64,000 nucleotides of DNA from the NCBI RefSeq assembly GCF_945859705.1, contig NC_079136.1, forward strand, positions 7,233,501 to 7,297,500, read 5' to 3'. The notes beneath the pieces are model-generated. The model worked only from the letters and a program-made list of their open reading frames with translations. It was not told the DNA's origin and made no database searches. Position numbers and translations under genes: made by a program. Position 1 is the first letter of the stretch; every line of letters starts with the position of its first letter. Below, piece by piece: positions 41,371 through 52,479 of this stretch. The stretch comes from Episyrphus balteatus (Eukaryota > Arthropoda > Insecta > Diptera > Syrphidae).

Positions 41371-41986
41371 GCCTCGTCAAACCGGAAGTGCACTTCTGAA
41401 TCTTTAAGTTTAAATAAAAAATGACTGGGTGGAGCTACAAAATTAATTTTTGCGCAACAAATTAGCATTTAATTAGCTACAATTTTGGGCATCAAAAAAA
41501 TATTAAATTTCCTACTTTCGTCCGCTAACTTCAGTCTTATTTTAGCGGAATTTTTAATATCAAAAAAACTGTTAAGGCTACAAAATCCAAGTTTATGGAA
41601 TTGAAAAGCATTTAAAAAGCTACAAATTCGGAGGCCAACTTAACTCATTTATTTTAATTATTTCAGATTTTGTCCGCTAACTTCAGTCTTATTTTAGCGG
41701 AAAATTCAATAACTCAAAAACTAAACGAGCTACAAATTTTTGGTTTGCGCAACAAATTAGCATTTAATTAGCTACAATTAATGAGACTAATTTGGTTTTA
41801 TTCCGCCACAAAGTGTCCGCCAAGATAAGGGACGTTAATTTATTTAATTACCTATCTACTGTATAAATTTCATTTTTCATTCATCTATATATTAAAACAA
41901 AAAAGTTATGATCTATTGATTTTTCGTGTCGCTTTTTCATTTCATCTTGTTTCAAATCACTACGATACTAAAGAAGTTTTCACTTC

Positions 41987-42818
41987 AAAAAAGGTTTTCT
42001 GAAATTTTTGAACAAAAAATCCAAAAATTCATTTTATGCAAGAAATTAAATGGCACAGTTTGGAGATTAAAACCATTTAAACCGTTTTTTGAAGTTGTAA
42101 ACCCAATGGAATGTATCCATGCCAATGTTGCACTGAGCAATTTGAACTACAAGTTGCTTACCTGAAAAAAGACGTTGGCTAATTTTTCGTTTGGGCACAA
42201 GTGTAATGTTCAATAAATTTTAATGGAATTAAGAATTAACTGCAGTTATAGTTTATATAAAGTTCGAATGTTAATTCATAAAAAACTGATTAGTTTTTAC
42301 TGAAAAACTATTTCATGAGCATAACTTAGGAGGTGTTTAATGATGGCATCAATCTAAAAAGTCACATGGAGCAATTATGATTTTTTTCTAAGCATATCGG
42401 GATCATGGTTTAAAACAAATATTAACTGCTCCATGTGACTTTTTTTATTCTTATCGGTTTTGAACCTTAATCAAAATGCGTTGCATATGCAATGCATTTG
42501 TCACCAACACGCGGATATTGGATGTAATCAAAAGTGTACAATCTTCAAACCATCTTCAGAGTTTTGTAAAACAGTCCTCAAATAGCAAATAGAAAAAGCA
42601 TAACAATTCAGCGTTACTTCTTATCGCCATATACAATACACCTTTAAATCTTGCAAATGACTCAAAAGCGTAATATTTGTGACGTATTTTTGCTAAAATA
42701 GGTATGCACAAAAATTCACACAATTTTTTTTTTAATATTACGCATACACCACAGTGAACAAACAAAATGAATCCTTTTCCTGAATAAAAATATTGGTCCA
42801 AGAAACCACTTACATATA
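41987..42818. other. Intergenic DNA with one 20-bp inverted repeat
   Basis: Mostly featureless. An inverted pair AAAAAGTCACATGGAGCA lies at 42356-42377 and, inverted, at 42422-42446, with a 44-base spacer. It could be a tiny MITE remnant. Confidence 0.5.
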
Positions 42819-43791
42819 GAGGAAGTTGGGGTATTGTGGTATACATGTTTGTTTTTTTGACCTGACCAGAAATTTAGTGAACGGTTTGCTCCCAAATTTT
42901 GTTGATGTCCAAATAAACATATCAGCTTTTCGTCCAATTCTAACAATTACTAAGCAAGAAATTAAAAAAACATTGTCTCGACCCCAAAATTGTCATTTTT
43001 GAAAACAAGTGTGTAATGTGGTACACCCTGTCTTCTAATGTGGTATACTATACCAATTAACCCATATAATGTTTATTACATTATTTTGAATGAAAAAAAA
43101 TTAAATATTTAAATTAATTTTGAAATATGAAATTATGTAGTGAAATAAAAAAAAATAATAAATAATGGACGAAAGAACGTTCTTGACCTTAAGTGATGGA
43201 ATAAGAATTTTTACCTGTGGAAAAATTACTTGCATGAAGAAAAAAAAATCAAATAATGCACTATTTCACGCCTATTCTGCTAATGTCTACCCGAGAAAAA
43301 ATTTTGGTTCAATAACGCTTTACAGATGCTATTGTTGCTTCTGTAAAGTATTATAGAAGCAAAATTGCTATAAGGGTAATGTGGTATACTATACCACAAT
43401 AGCCCATGACAGGTATACCACATTAGCCAAAACATAATAGTTGAACAAAAAATTTAATAAAATATAAAATTATTTAATTATGACAAAACTAACAATTATA
43501 TAACTTAAATAAATTAATACTTTGTTTTAAAAAAACCAAATCCCGCCGAAAAACACAAAACTTGCCCAGCCACAAGCACTTTCCTTTCGTTTGAAAAAAA
43601 CCCGTCTGCATCTAATTTTGGATTTTCAATATTTCGTCCAGTTGATTCGACATATTTGACATTTAAACACGCCTGCTTCTCTTTTCGCAGTCGCAGTCGC
43701 TTCACCTACTGGTTCAAAAATTAAAGTAAAATCATGCTTAGTTTTTGAGAAACCTGCCTATACCACATTACCCAAGTGTACCAAATTTTCC
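42819..43791. mobile_element. TIR element 5 (private motif AATGTGGTATAC)
   Basis: Left end tagaggaagttggggtattg and right-end complement taggaaaatttgg.., with TA on both sides. AATGTGGTATACC or its complement recurs at 42833, 43014, 43034, 43378-43396, 43411 and 43760. The short open frames inside (43165-43356 plus, 43514-43705 minus) are not protein-like enough to call. Confidence 0.8.
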
Positions 43792-43899
43792 TAAATTACT
43801 CTATACGTTATTTTTTAAATTTTCTTCTAGAAATTTTTGTCTGATCCTTAAAAAAATGCTAACCTAAAAATATACATATATTCAAATTCAATATTATAA

Positions 43900-43905
43900 T
43901 TTATT
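43900..43905 (-). promoter_or_regulatory. Candidate poly(A) signal of the peroxidase gene
   Basis: AATAAA on the minus strand, 71 bp past the stop codon of the peroxidase gene. Confidence 0.4.
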
Positions 43906-43976
43906 AAAAAAAAAAAAAAACATTTAAAAAAAGACAAAAAAAACTCCAAGCTAAAACACAAACTTATCATTTAAAT

Positions 43977-44251
43977 CTAAAGTTTAAAATTAGGAGGCAT
44001 CGTAGAGTTAACAACTTCCATAACTCTAACAAGTGTTTCACTTTTAGCAAATGGCACACTTGTCATATTTGTTGCTCTAATTTTTTCCTTCCATGGTGAA
44101 AAGTTGAAATTTTTCAACTCTCTGCAATCTGCAAAAATATTTTCTTCTGTATTTTGTCGTTCCATTACAAATCTTCTAGTACGATCTATAGCATCTGAAT
44201 TTCGACAGATTATTCCAGCTAAAGTTGTTTTATAGATCTCCTTCAATTGAC
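43977..44251 (-). CDS. cd: cd last coding exon
   Basis: Acceptor ttttttttag. Encodes SQLKEIYKTTLAGIICRNSD, FVMERQNTEENIFADCRELK and a tail ending MPPNFKL, with stop at 43979-43977. Matches the C-terminal end of animal peroxidases (ICDN.. and a Cys before NF.PW). Confidence 0.88.
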
Positions 44252-47189
44252 CTAAAAAAAAGATTCATAAAAAAATATTTGTATTAGTACAAATAAGCTT
44301 AAGTTCTGTCTTAATCACGTTTTTTTAAAACGCCTTAAAAAGGTTTTTAAAAAGACTATTATTGTTATTTTTAGCAAAAAATAAAAATTTCCAAGGATCA
44401 AATTTTTAAGACCCTCTAAAATTTTTTTTTTCAAAAAAATATGCAGAAAAGTTTCAAAGTTCATTATAAAAATGATCATTTACGGCTTACTTACTTGGAG
44501 TAAATGCTTGAATTCCTTGTTTTCGCTCATACCAATGTGAATCACCTCTCTTCAATCGAAGAAATTGATCCGATACGATACATGTTAGCGTTGGTCCAAA
44601 TATTGAACCTTCAATTGGGGGTTCACTTAAGGCCCCAGGTCTACATCATCTGGGGAGCTAAAAAAAATACATAAAGAAACATAATTTAGCATTTTGTTTC
44701 AATTCTTACTCATAAATATCCCGAATCGACTTCAAAGATTCAGGTTCAATAGCTGCTTCCATTTGTTGCCACGTCTTGATAGCTGGAAATCCACAATGTT
44801 TACGAAATACTGGATAGCTTGGTAATCCATGATCACGACCTCTTTGAATGTTCAACGAAACCAAATCTAAACCACATATTGGAATATCATCCTCAGCAGT
44901 GTTTTCAAAGAGTTTTTCCGTCAGTTCGATTGTAAAGAAACGATCCACTTTTGAAACAGGGTTATTGACACTCAGTTCGATAGCCTTGTCAATTCCTCGA
45001 CTAGCCCATAAAGAATATGGGTTAAAGAGCATCTTGTGGAGTTCTATTGATCCTTGAGTGGTGTTATCCTTGGTCGCTTTAAATAGGCCCTGAAAGGTAT
45101 TTCAAAAATATGTTTAGTTTTTGAAATGAATGGAATGGAATGGAATGATATGGAATGATATGGAATGATATGGAATGATTTGGAATGATATGGAATGATG
45201 TAAAATGAAATGGAATGATATGAAACAAAATGGAATGGAATGGAATGGAATGGAATGGAATGGAATGGAATGGAATGGAATGGAATGGAATGGAATGGAA
45301 TGGAATGGAATGGAATGGAATGGAATGGAATGGAATGGAATGGAATGGAATGGAATGGAATGGAATGGAATGGAATGGAATGGAATGGAATGGAATGGAA
45401 TGGAATGGAATTGAATGGAATGGAATGGAATTAAATCGAATGAAAGGGTTTCATGAAAGTGGTAACAAGTTTACCGGTAAAAGAGTATGTGCAAAACGGA
45501 ACGCTGCACTTGCAAAATTATTAGCAATACTTGCGTCCACTTTTGGATCATAGACATCATCATTCTTAGACTTTGGATCTGAGGTTATTCCAATTTTCGT
45601 AGCCAGATTCTTCCCCAGAAGAATCGGTAAGAATTCATTGTAAGTAATGTGTTGCATTTGAGCACCGAGAATTTTTCGAGCTTCCTGGAAAACAGTTTCA
45701 TCATTCCAATGTGGATTTTTTGCCTGCAATCCACGAGCTAGATAATTATGATGTCTCGCGAATAACAGATGCATGGAAGTAAGTAGAAGATTCTCATTAG
45801 ATCTATCATCACCAGATTCAAAACAATACTTCCCCACAGAATTCATCTCCTCCTGATTGCATCCATCATCTGGCTTTGTCGATAGTGGAAGAAGCTCTCT
45901 CCCGTCTTCGGTAATGTACATTCTTAGTGTTCCGTTCCTTTTTGTACGAAGAGACATTTGCCTCTGTTCACTATTCCCGTAAACTGCGGAACCATCTATG
46001 AACGCAGTAGCTTGATTAAGTTGCTGACGTGGACCGTAAATCCCAGTTGGTGCAGCGGCAGATCGAACAAAGTTCATACAAGTTGCATTGTACAAGTTAA
46101 AGTAAGGATCCCCATGTGCTAAAGGTACAGGGAAACATTCTGGATATGTACTCAATGGTACTGTACAACAGTTGATAGATTCACCATCTTCAGAAGTCGA
46201 TAAGGCAGTGGCGGTTATATCGTGATCTAGAAACTGTCCGAAAACAGCTAGCATTACTGTGAAATTGGAATCTGTTGGATATGAAGCCCGGTGGACCTGA
46301 AGGGAAACTTGTCGAGCTGATGGAAGTTCTTTTTTCGAATGTGACTTCCTCGGTGCCGATATACCATCGCTGTAATCTGGAGCAACTTGACGTCGATAGG
46401 GAATGTAAGCTGCCCCATATCCTCTAGGATGTCGTATATTATTGCAAGTCCCATTTGATCGACGATATTTCTCGGTGAGATTACACCTAACAAACTCGGT
46501 AGGATCTGGTAAATGCAATGAAGGTCCATTCCCAATGTTACTTCTACCAGGTTTCTTTGTGTAGTTAAACTTCTTTGCTATCAACAATGTTGCATGGTAT
46601 TCAACATAACCACGTCGAGAGAGTTTTCTTGATTCTGGAGTTGTACTGATTGAACGATAGTGTCGAAATGCTGGACTATTAACTGGTGTTATAGAAAGTG
46701 TTTCTTCGAATAGTTCTCGGTCTCCCAGGGCTTTGACAGCGAATTCTTCAGCTTCAGCTGATAAGGAAGCATTTATAACTGGGAATTTCCATTCAATTGG
46801 TTTTTCATCGGGTAGAGGTTCAGTTATATCCATGAGTAGAAGGAACAATTGGGATGTATTTAGTGGTGCTTCATCAGCGGGATTTACAAGTAAATGTACT
46901 GTCGATGTCGTGGAGTTTGTGTAAGGATCGAAACTACTGAAATTTGCTGCTATTATAAATGCTAGGATAATTATACCACTGTAATAAATTGAAACAAAAT
47001 TGTCTAATTGGGTTATTAAAAGGGTTTGATTATAACATACAGAAATACTGTCCACATGCAACATTGAAATCTTCGCATTTGACCTCGACGAGAACGTGGA
47101 GGCACTCCAGGAAAAACATAAGAGGGTCCGGCTGGTGGAACTGCAGCCATTGCAGCAGCAGCGGTCAATGGTGTTGTTTCCGTCGACAT
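43977..47189 (-). CDS. cd: Membrane-anchored animal haem peroxidase, probable cardinal
   Basis: Five coding exons (47189-47041, 46978-45475, 45089-44710, 44657 or 44640-44495, 44251-43977) with GT-AG introns. The product is about 817 residues if the downstream acceptor of exon 4 is used. A cytoplasmic head (MSTETTPLTAAAA..) is followed by one membrane helix (about 43-63, LGIIILAFIIAANF) and then an animal peroxidase domain. Visible residues: GQFLDHD with the distal His (about 302) and haem-linking Asp (301), Arg442/Glu445 in RSNENLLLTSMH, the proximal His in FRFAHTLLP (about 547), and LNIQRGRDHGLPSY. Cardinal is the insect peroxidase of ommochrome synthesis, thought to oxidise 3-hydroxykynurenine. 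The assignment rests on the N-terminal anchor, the length and proximity to Nup133; another insect peroxidase is possible. Exon 4 has a frame problem, described there. Confidence 0.8.
44495..44657 (-). CDS. cd: cd coding exon 4, apparent 7-bp deletion
   Basis: From the strong acceptor (ttttttttag, exon from 44657) it reads SPDDVDL and then hits TAA after GP. The expected text (DDxDLxxGxLSEP) resumes one frame over as GALSEPPIEGSIFGP and continues to FLRLKRGDSHWYERKQG. Seven bases appear to be missing after DL. If splicing uses the AG just before 44640, the frame is intact (..IYE-PGALSEPP..) but SPDDVDLF is lost. Donor gtaagt below 44495 is normal. Confidence 0.8.
44710..45089 (-). CDS. cd: cd coding exon 3
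   Basis: Acceptor cctttcag, donor gtaaga. Encodes GLFKATKDNTTQGSIELHKM through LNIQRGRDHGLPSYPVFRKH to IRDIYE. It contains the conserved Asn-Ile-Gln-Arg-Gly-Arg-Asp motif of the proximal haem side. Confidence 0.9.
45127..45443. repeat. (GGAAT)n microsatellite in cd intron 2
   Basis: Pure TGGAA repeats from about 45231 to 45410 (about 36 units), with degenerate flanks (tggaatgata). It fills most of the 385-bp intron between cd exons 2 and 3. The transcribed RNA would carry the complementary UUCCA/AUUCC repeat. Confidence 0.97.
45475..46978 (-). CDS. cd: cd coding exon 2 (catalytic domain)
   Basis: A 1504-bp exon between acceptor tttattacag and donor gtaaac. It carries the membrane helix end, GQFLDHD, AFIDGSAVYGNSEQRQMSLR, RSNENLLLTSMHLLFARHHN, LGAQMQHITYNEFLP and FRFAHTLLP. 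All expected catalytic and Ca2+-site residues are present. Confidence 0.92.
47041..47189 (-). CDS. cd: cd coding exon 1
   Basis: Start codon at 47189-47187. Encodes MSTETTPLTAAAAMAAVPPA through CCMWTVF, with donor gtatgt below 47041. A longer in-frame upstream Met exists in the same open frame (47264) but reads through non-coding-looking sequence next to a foldback, so the inner Met is preferred. Confidence 0.8.
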
Positions 47190-47240
47190 TTTGTTACTTA
47201 AAATTGAAAATTTAAAAAAATAAACAATCCAGTATTTGAT

Positions 47241-48761
47241 ATTAGTGGAGTAACTAAAGCTCAAAAATTGGCAATATTAGGGAACCCGGCCGAACAGCTT
47301 AGATTTTGATGATCTTTTTTTTCAAACATAGGTAATTAAAAATACTTTAAAGTCTATAGATTAAAAATTGCCGGTGTTGCCGTTTTGATTTTTTAAATTT
47401 AATTGAAGATTTTTGTGAACAAAAACAAATTTTTTTCAAATATTTTTCTTAAATTTCATAAATTAATTGATGCTTAAAGATTGTCTAGGAAATTCAAGGA
47501 AAAAAATATATGGGAGTGAGGGACAAACTTCCATAGTTCAAGCGATAGATGCAATTTTCTTATTAATTGACTTCAAACACAAAAAAAAAATTTGAACACA
47601 ACGGCAACACCTACAATATTCAAATATACATTTTTTAAAAGCTAGAAGCTTAGTCATATATGTAAAATTAAAATTAAGTTCATTGAATGAACGGCTTTTG
47701 AAAGAATGGTAATTGAACTCAGATTTTTGAAAAAAAAAATTATTGAAAAAATTTTAACATGTCGTTTTTTAAACTTGGTCGTAATATAAAATTTATTTAT
47801 TTTCAAATTTTTTTGGCCGCATTTATTATGATTTCAAATTATAAAAGGAAATGTCAATATGTATAACGGTTTATGAAAAAAATCAAAAAGTATTTCATTT
47901 TCGAAGAACTTTTTTTAATAAAAGTTTTGAAAAAAATGTAACTTATTTTTTTTTTAAAGTTCAACATCTAAACATAAAATTATTTTTTATTCATTTAATA
48001 ATTCTTACTGTTGAAAGGTAAATAGCAAAAATTTAAAGTTCCTATTTACCACAGTCTTTGAGAAAATTAATTATTTCAATGCAAAAATTCAGTTTTAATA
48101 AAAAAAACCATTGAAATTGAAGTAATTTTTCTTTTTTTTTTTCAAAAGTGTGATATATTTTACCTTTTTTACTTCGAAATTCAACTGATAATATTTATGG
48201 CCAAAATTTTTTTTTAAATAAATTCATATTTTATTAGAAAAAGTTTGGAAAAACGTGATTTTAAATTTTTCTAATAACATTTTTTTTTTTTAATTCTGAG
48301 TTTGAGGACCATTTTTTCAAAAAGTCTTGATTAAATTTAGTGGATTTAAATTTAAGAGATAAGAATGAGCTTCTGGCTTTTTAAAAATGTATTTTAAAAT
48401 ATTGTAGGTGTTGCCGTTGTTTTCAAAATATTTTTTTTGTGTTTGAGGTCAGAATGTTAGAAAATTACATTTATCGCTTAAACGATGGAAGATTGTCCCT
48501 TACTGCCTTTTATATATTTTCCTTAAATTACCTAGAGAATCTTTTGCTATCATTTGTTTTATGAAATTTAAGCAAAAAAAATGGTTTTGTTAAAAAAAAA
48601 TTTAATTTGAATTTAAAAAAAAAACAATACGGCAACACCGGCAATTTTTAAAATATAGACTTTAAAGTATTTTTAATTACCTACGTTTGAAAAAAAAAAT
48701 CGTCAAAATCAGAGCTGTTCGGCCGGGTTCCCTAATAATTTGCTTTAGTTACTCCACTAAT
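47241..48761. mobile_element. 1.5-kb diverged foldback upstream of cd
   Basis: Starts ATTAGTGGAGTAACTAAAGC and ends with the inverse. Next come tagggaacccggccgaacag, tactttaaagtctata, and gcaacaccggcaat in both arms. The arms reach the centre near 48000 at roughly 80% similarity by eye. It begins about 52 bp upstream of the cd start codon. Confidence 0.85.
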
Positions 48762-49491
48762 GTAGAAATTTAAAAAGCAGTAGTTTTTATTCTAGAGATT
48801 CCAGAGAAGACATATTTATGCCTTGCGATTTTTTTTTTTTTTGTTTTTGAAAGAAATGATAGAAACAATATTTTTTTTAAATCCTCCTTGTTTCACCTAC
48901 TTACACTCCCAACTCTAGCTAGCAAATCATCTTAAAATATCTACAATTGGGGACTTTCGGCAAAAAATATTAGTTTCCTAGCGGTATAATATTTTGAATA
49001 ATTTTCAATGTTTAAACTGCTGGTCACTGTGGCGTATGTGGAACATTTTTTTAAGACAATTTTTTTTTTGTGCTTTGAAAAAAAAAATTATTTGCTTGAA
49101 AGCTTTTTAGAATATAACCGTTTTGAAAGTTGTCAGACAAAATATGCATACGAAATATGCAAACATAACATTTATGTATATGATGTATATGATATTATGA
49201 ACATGAAGTGCTTTAGTCCTTATAGACTTTGCCGGGTTGCTGTAGGCTTCACACCAAATCCTTCAAACTCTTGATCATTAATAATTATGTTTTGTGTAAT
49301 ATTTCTAAAGCCTAGTACGGTGCTGAAGGGAAACAAAATTTCCAAAGTCAAATAAACTCTTTTGCAACAAGAAAAATGCAATTTACAATGAAATTAATCA
49401 AATATAGTATTGTATTGTGAATCAATAAATTGTTTGGAGTGTATATATATTGTCAAAAAGGCATTTCTTTTTATTTTTAATATTGTATTAA
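48762..49491. other. Intergenic DNA, nothing recognised
   Basis: AT-rich DNA with a poly-T run near 48830. The open frame at 49008-49274 has no protein-like features I can identify. Confidence 0.45.
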
Positions 49492-49630
49492 TCTGGGGTC
49501 GAATTACGGCATACGTTCGTTAACGTATGGTTGCTATGTGTCCCTATCTTTTTCTACTAATTAAATAGAGACACAAATAGTAAAAACGTTGACGAATGAT
49601 CGTAATCGTATGCTGTAATTCGACCCCTGA
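49492..49630. mobile_element. 139-bp MITE with GGGGTCGAATTAC ends
   Basis: Inverted ends TC.GGGGTCGAATTAC.GCA, then tacg, on both sides (gggtcgaattacggcatacg and complement). Non-coding. Confidence 0.8.
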
Positions 49631-50583
49631 TTTTTGGCTAAAACGGCTTTGATTTTGGAAATCCAACCTTTTTTTGTAAAGTAGAAAATGAATACTTTTA
49701 GTCGTAATATTGAGACCAAGTTAATTTATTTGAATAACTTTTTTACACAACTTAAATCATTTATGCATTTAATGTATTTTTAGAGAATTTTGTGTCCGCG
49801 TTTTGAATATTAGTTGAACATTTTCTTGCCATTTGAAAAATGGTTTTGTTGGAGAAAACTCATACTGCACTTACGGATGAGCATTTGTTTATAAAATAAC
49901 TTGAGCTAAGAAAAACCAATACCTGTCAAAGATTGAGATGTTATACACTTTTTAGTGCTCCAATTCGAGGAAGGCCTAATATGCAATAATCGAGCTAAAT
50001 TTAAGCTCCTATACAAAATTGTCTCCAAAATTTAGCCGACTTAAAATTTGTCCAGCTGTACATTTTTTATCTGTCACAATTTAGCGCACGAAAAAAAAAA
50101 AAGATTTTTTAACAATATATTTGGCAGAAGTTAAGCTCAATAGACTGTTTTTCGCTATGCCACTTTTGGAACAAAATATTTCCATAAGTGATTTGTTAGT
50201 TTCAAAGTTATTTTATATTTAACTTTTTAAATAATTTGGCTCAAATTAGTTCTATAGACCTAATCACCTTGAAGAAACGGCAAGAAAACACCTCCCTTCG
50301 TCAGAATGGTGTTAAATAAAATTCAAAACTCACAGTTACTTATCGCTTAAATATAACCATAATTGATTGAAAAAAATCTCAAACTGTGGCATCTAGAACG
50401 ATTTGTTTTAGTATAAATGACATCAATAATATGGGTGAAAAGTTAAAACAACACTTGTTTTGGGAGTTATGAAACTTTGAGCGAGGTAAAAACGCACAAT
50501 TTTCCAACAAAAAAACTGTGAAAAGGTCTGAAACTGCCTACCTACCTATTACCTACCTTCAATTAGGATTATCTGTAATAAAG
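49631..50583. other. Intergenic DNA, nothing recognised
   Basis: AT-rich; no gene or repeat identified. Confidence 0.45.
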
Positions 50584-50722
50584 GCCGGGTTCAACGCAGG
50601 CCAACTGCACTCAAGTTCTGAATTTTTAGACGCTCTGATTGGTCAGAACCAAATGTCCCGAATAAATGAAGGTCACCTAAATTTTTATGACATCTATCCT
50701 GGTGATCTGCCTAGAACCCGGC
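50584..50722. mobile_element. 139-bp element with GCCGGGTTC ends
   Basis: Short inverted ends GCCGGGTTC.A.GCAG / CTGC.T.GAACCCGGC and a G+C content above its surroundings. Possibly a small MITE. Confidence 0.5.
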
Positions 50723-52324
50723 TAATGTATGATTTAATTCGACAATCTCAACCCAATTTCGAACCGATCTTTTTATGCATCAATCCATTCATATTTCATC
50801 ATTTAATTTATGTTGTATCACATTTTGTTCAGTTTTGTAACAACTTTTGTTTTTAAATGGCAAATTTTAATGAAAATTCAATACTATAATTTATGACACA
50901 CCCTTAGTAAGTATGTGTAGGTATACCATTAATAAAATAATCACAGATTAAGTTAACTTGGTAATGCCGCTTATTTTGTCGTTAAGAACAACATACAGAT
51001 TCATGTACCGCAAAATTTAGATCATTGATATCTTCCTTATACATGCATAGCATAACTATTTCAAAGCAGATTAAATTACATTCTAGCTTGCGGCTATAAC
51101 CTAAGAAAAATTTAACTTATGCGGTGAAAAACCTCAATGACTCTTTACAAAATGTATTATGGGAGGTTTCGAAAAATTAGGTAAATCACACCGGAAATTC
51201 AATATTTTTTCTTTGCTAATTTGAGCATGTACAAATTAGTCACGATAAGCTAGATTAATATTAATACGCAACCGAATCTATTCACCCATTTCAAAACTGG
51301 TATAACTGATATTACTGGTATAAAATATTCATTCATTGACTTGGTTTGGATTTTTAATTACACAATTTCCTTTAATTGAAAATCAAATATAAAAATAAAA
51401 TGTATTAAATTATTTAAAATAACATAAAAGTTAATTATTTCAAAATTTAAAAAACAATTTACACACAAGTATTTAGGGTCCTTTTTCAGATTTGCACTTG
51501 TCTTAACGAATAAACTCTTTAGTTTTGCGTCTATCACGAGTAAGAACTTTATGATACCATGTTTTATTATTACCAATGTTCTAGTTTCTGCTCTTCTTCA
51601 CGTGTTAACGTATTTCTCTTTAGGATAGGAATTTTACTTAAATTCACTTAAATTATTCCCAAATCAATCAAATCAATTGATAATCCAACGATTCATGTAA
51701 AACATTAACTTTTATTGAAAGACCAGAAATAAGTCTAATACAAATACGAATCCCGATTCCGACAATAGTAAACCGACGTTACGACCGTATCGCAATAAGG
51801 TACAATCTGAAATGCATCAAATGAAAAACAAAGTAAAATAATTTTTGCATTCGCTTAGATTATTTCTAAGGCTTCCTTCCACCTCAACTCTAGGTAATGT
51901 GTGTGCGGTTAAGGTGGGCATCTTTCAAGATTGAATATAAAATTACTCTCATACATAAATATCTATTTTTTTGTTTTAACCATAGAACGAGTGAGAATGC
52001 AGGAATTCAAACAAAAATATCATTAAAAAAAAATATAGAAAAAACAAAGTTGATCTACAATAATGGCACACCTCATTCAGAGTTTGTGTAGAACACAATC
52101 GAATAAAGTCATTGACTTTGGTATTTAAAAGAAGACATGAAAACTAGCATTAAACTTAAGGGTTGCACAGATAGACAAATTGACATGATTTTCCTGGTTC
52201 ACAAGAGTTCAATTAAAATCACAGAATATTGGTAATTTGTTTAATTTTGTTTTTAATAGAAAAAAAAATTCGACATAACAAAACAGATACACACTTAAAT
52301 TTCTAGAACTTATTTAGTTGAAAT
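50723..52324. other. Intergenic DNA downstream of Nup133
   Basis: AT-rich DNA with no gene recognised. It includes the 3' flank of Nup133 (read on the minus strand), without a clear AATAAA close to the stop. Confidence 0.45.
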
Positions 52325-52479
52325 TCATTCCTGATCCATAGCTTTCTGAAAAGAGTCTGTTATATGCTCGTAGGTTAACTTCAAGAGATACTGGAATGAT
52401 TTTTCTTGTGTTAAATTGCCCAAATCTGGACTGTTTAAGAATTCATCAATAGAAGGAAGGAATTCATCGAAATCGCCAT
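52325..52479 (-). CDS. Nup133: Nup133 last exon
   Basis: Acceptor ttttatttag. Encodes GDFDEFLPSIDEFLNSPDLG through LTYEHITDSFQKAMDQE, with TGA at 52327-52325. Confidence 0.93.

Larger units (their letters stand above)
36253..41835. mobile_element. 5.6-kb Foldback/MULE-like element with tandem repeats in one arm
   Basis: Ends ACGTCCCTTATCTTGGCGGA and exact inverse, flanked by the 9-bp duplication TAATTTATT (36244-36252, 41836-41844). The intact element B copy at 31160-31185 shows the site with a single TAATTTATT. The left arm runs from 36253 to about 37060. The right arm repeats the inner part five times as 482-bp units. Long inverted arms built of tandem repeats plus a 9-bp duplication recall Foldback and MULE elements. 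The interior 37060-37998 has no recognisable gene, and a TIR element (38000-38960) sits at the junction. Confidence 0.85.
34745..41986 (-). mobile_element. Repeat element B, inverted copy split by nested insertions
   Basis: Pieces 34745-35200, about 36015-36252 and 41836-41986 match element B at 31045-31902 in inverted order. The gaps hold a 0.6-kb foldback (35201-35795), about 220 bp without a match in B, and a 5.6-kb foldback (36253-41835). Confidence 0.75.

Noticed and set aside
45205..45553. Frames of MEWNG repeats
   Set aside because: (GGAAT)n microsatellite within the cd intron.
50518..50856. 112-codon plus-strand frame
   Set aside because: Spans a short inverted-repeat element and AT-rich DNA; no domain or splice context recognised.
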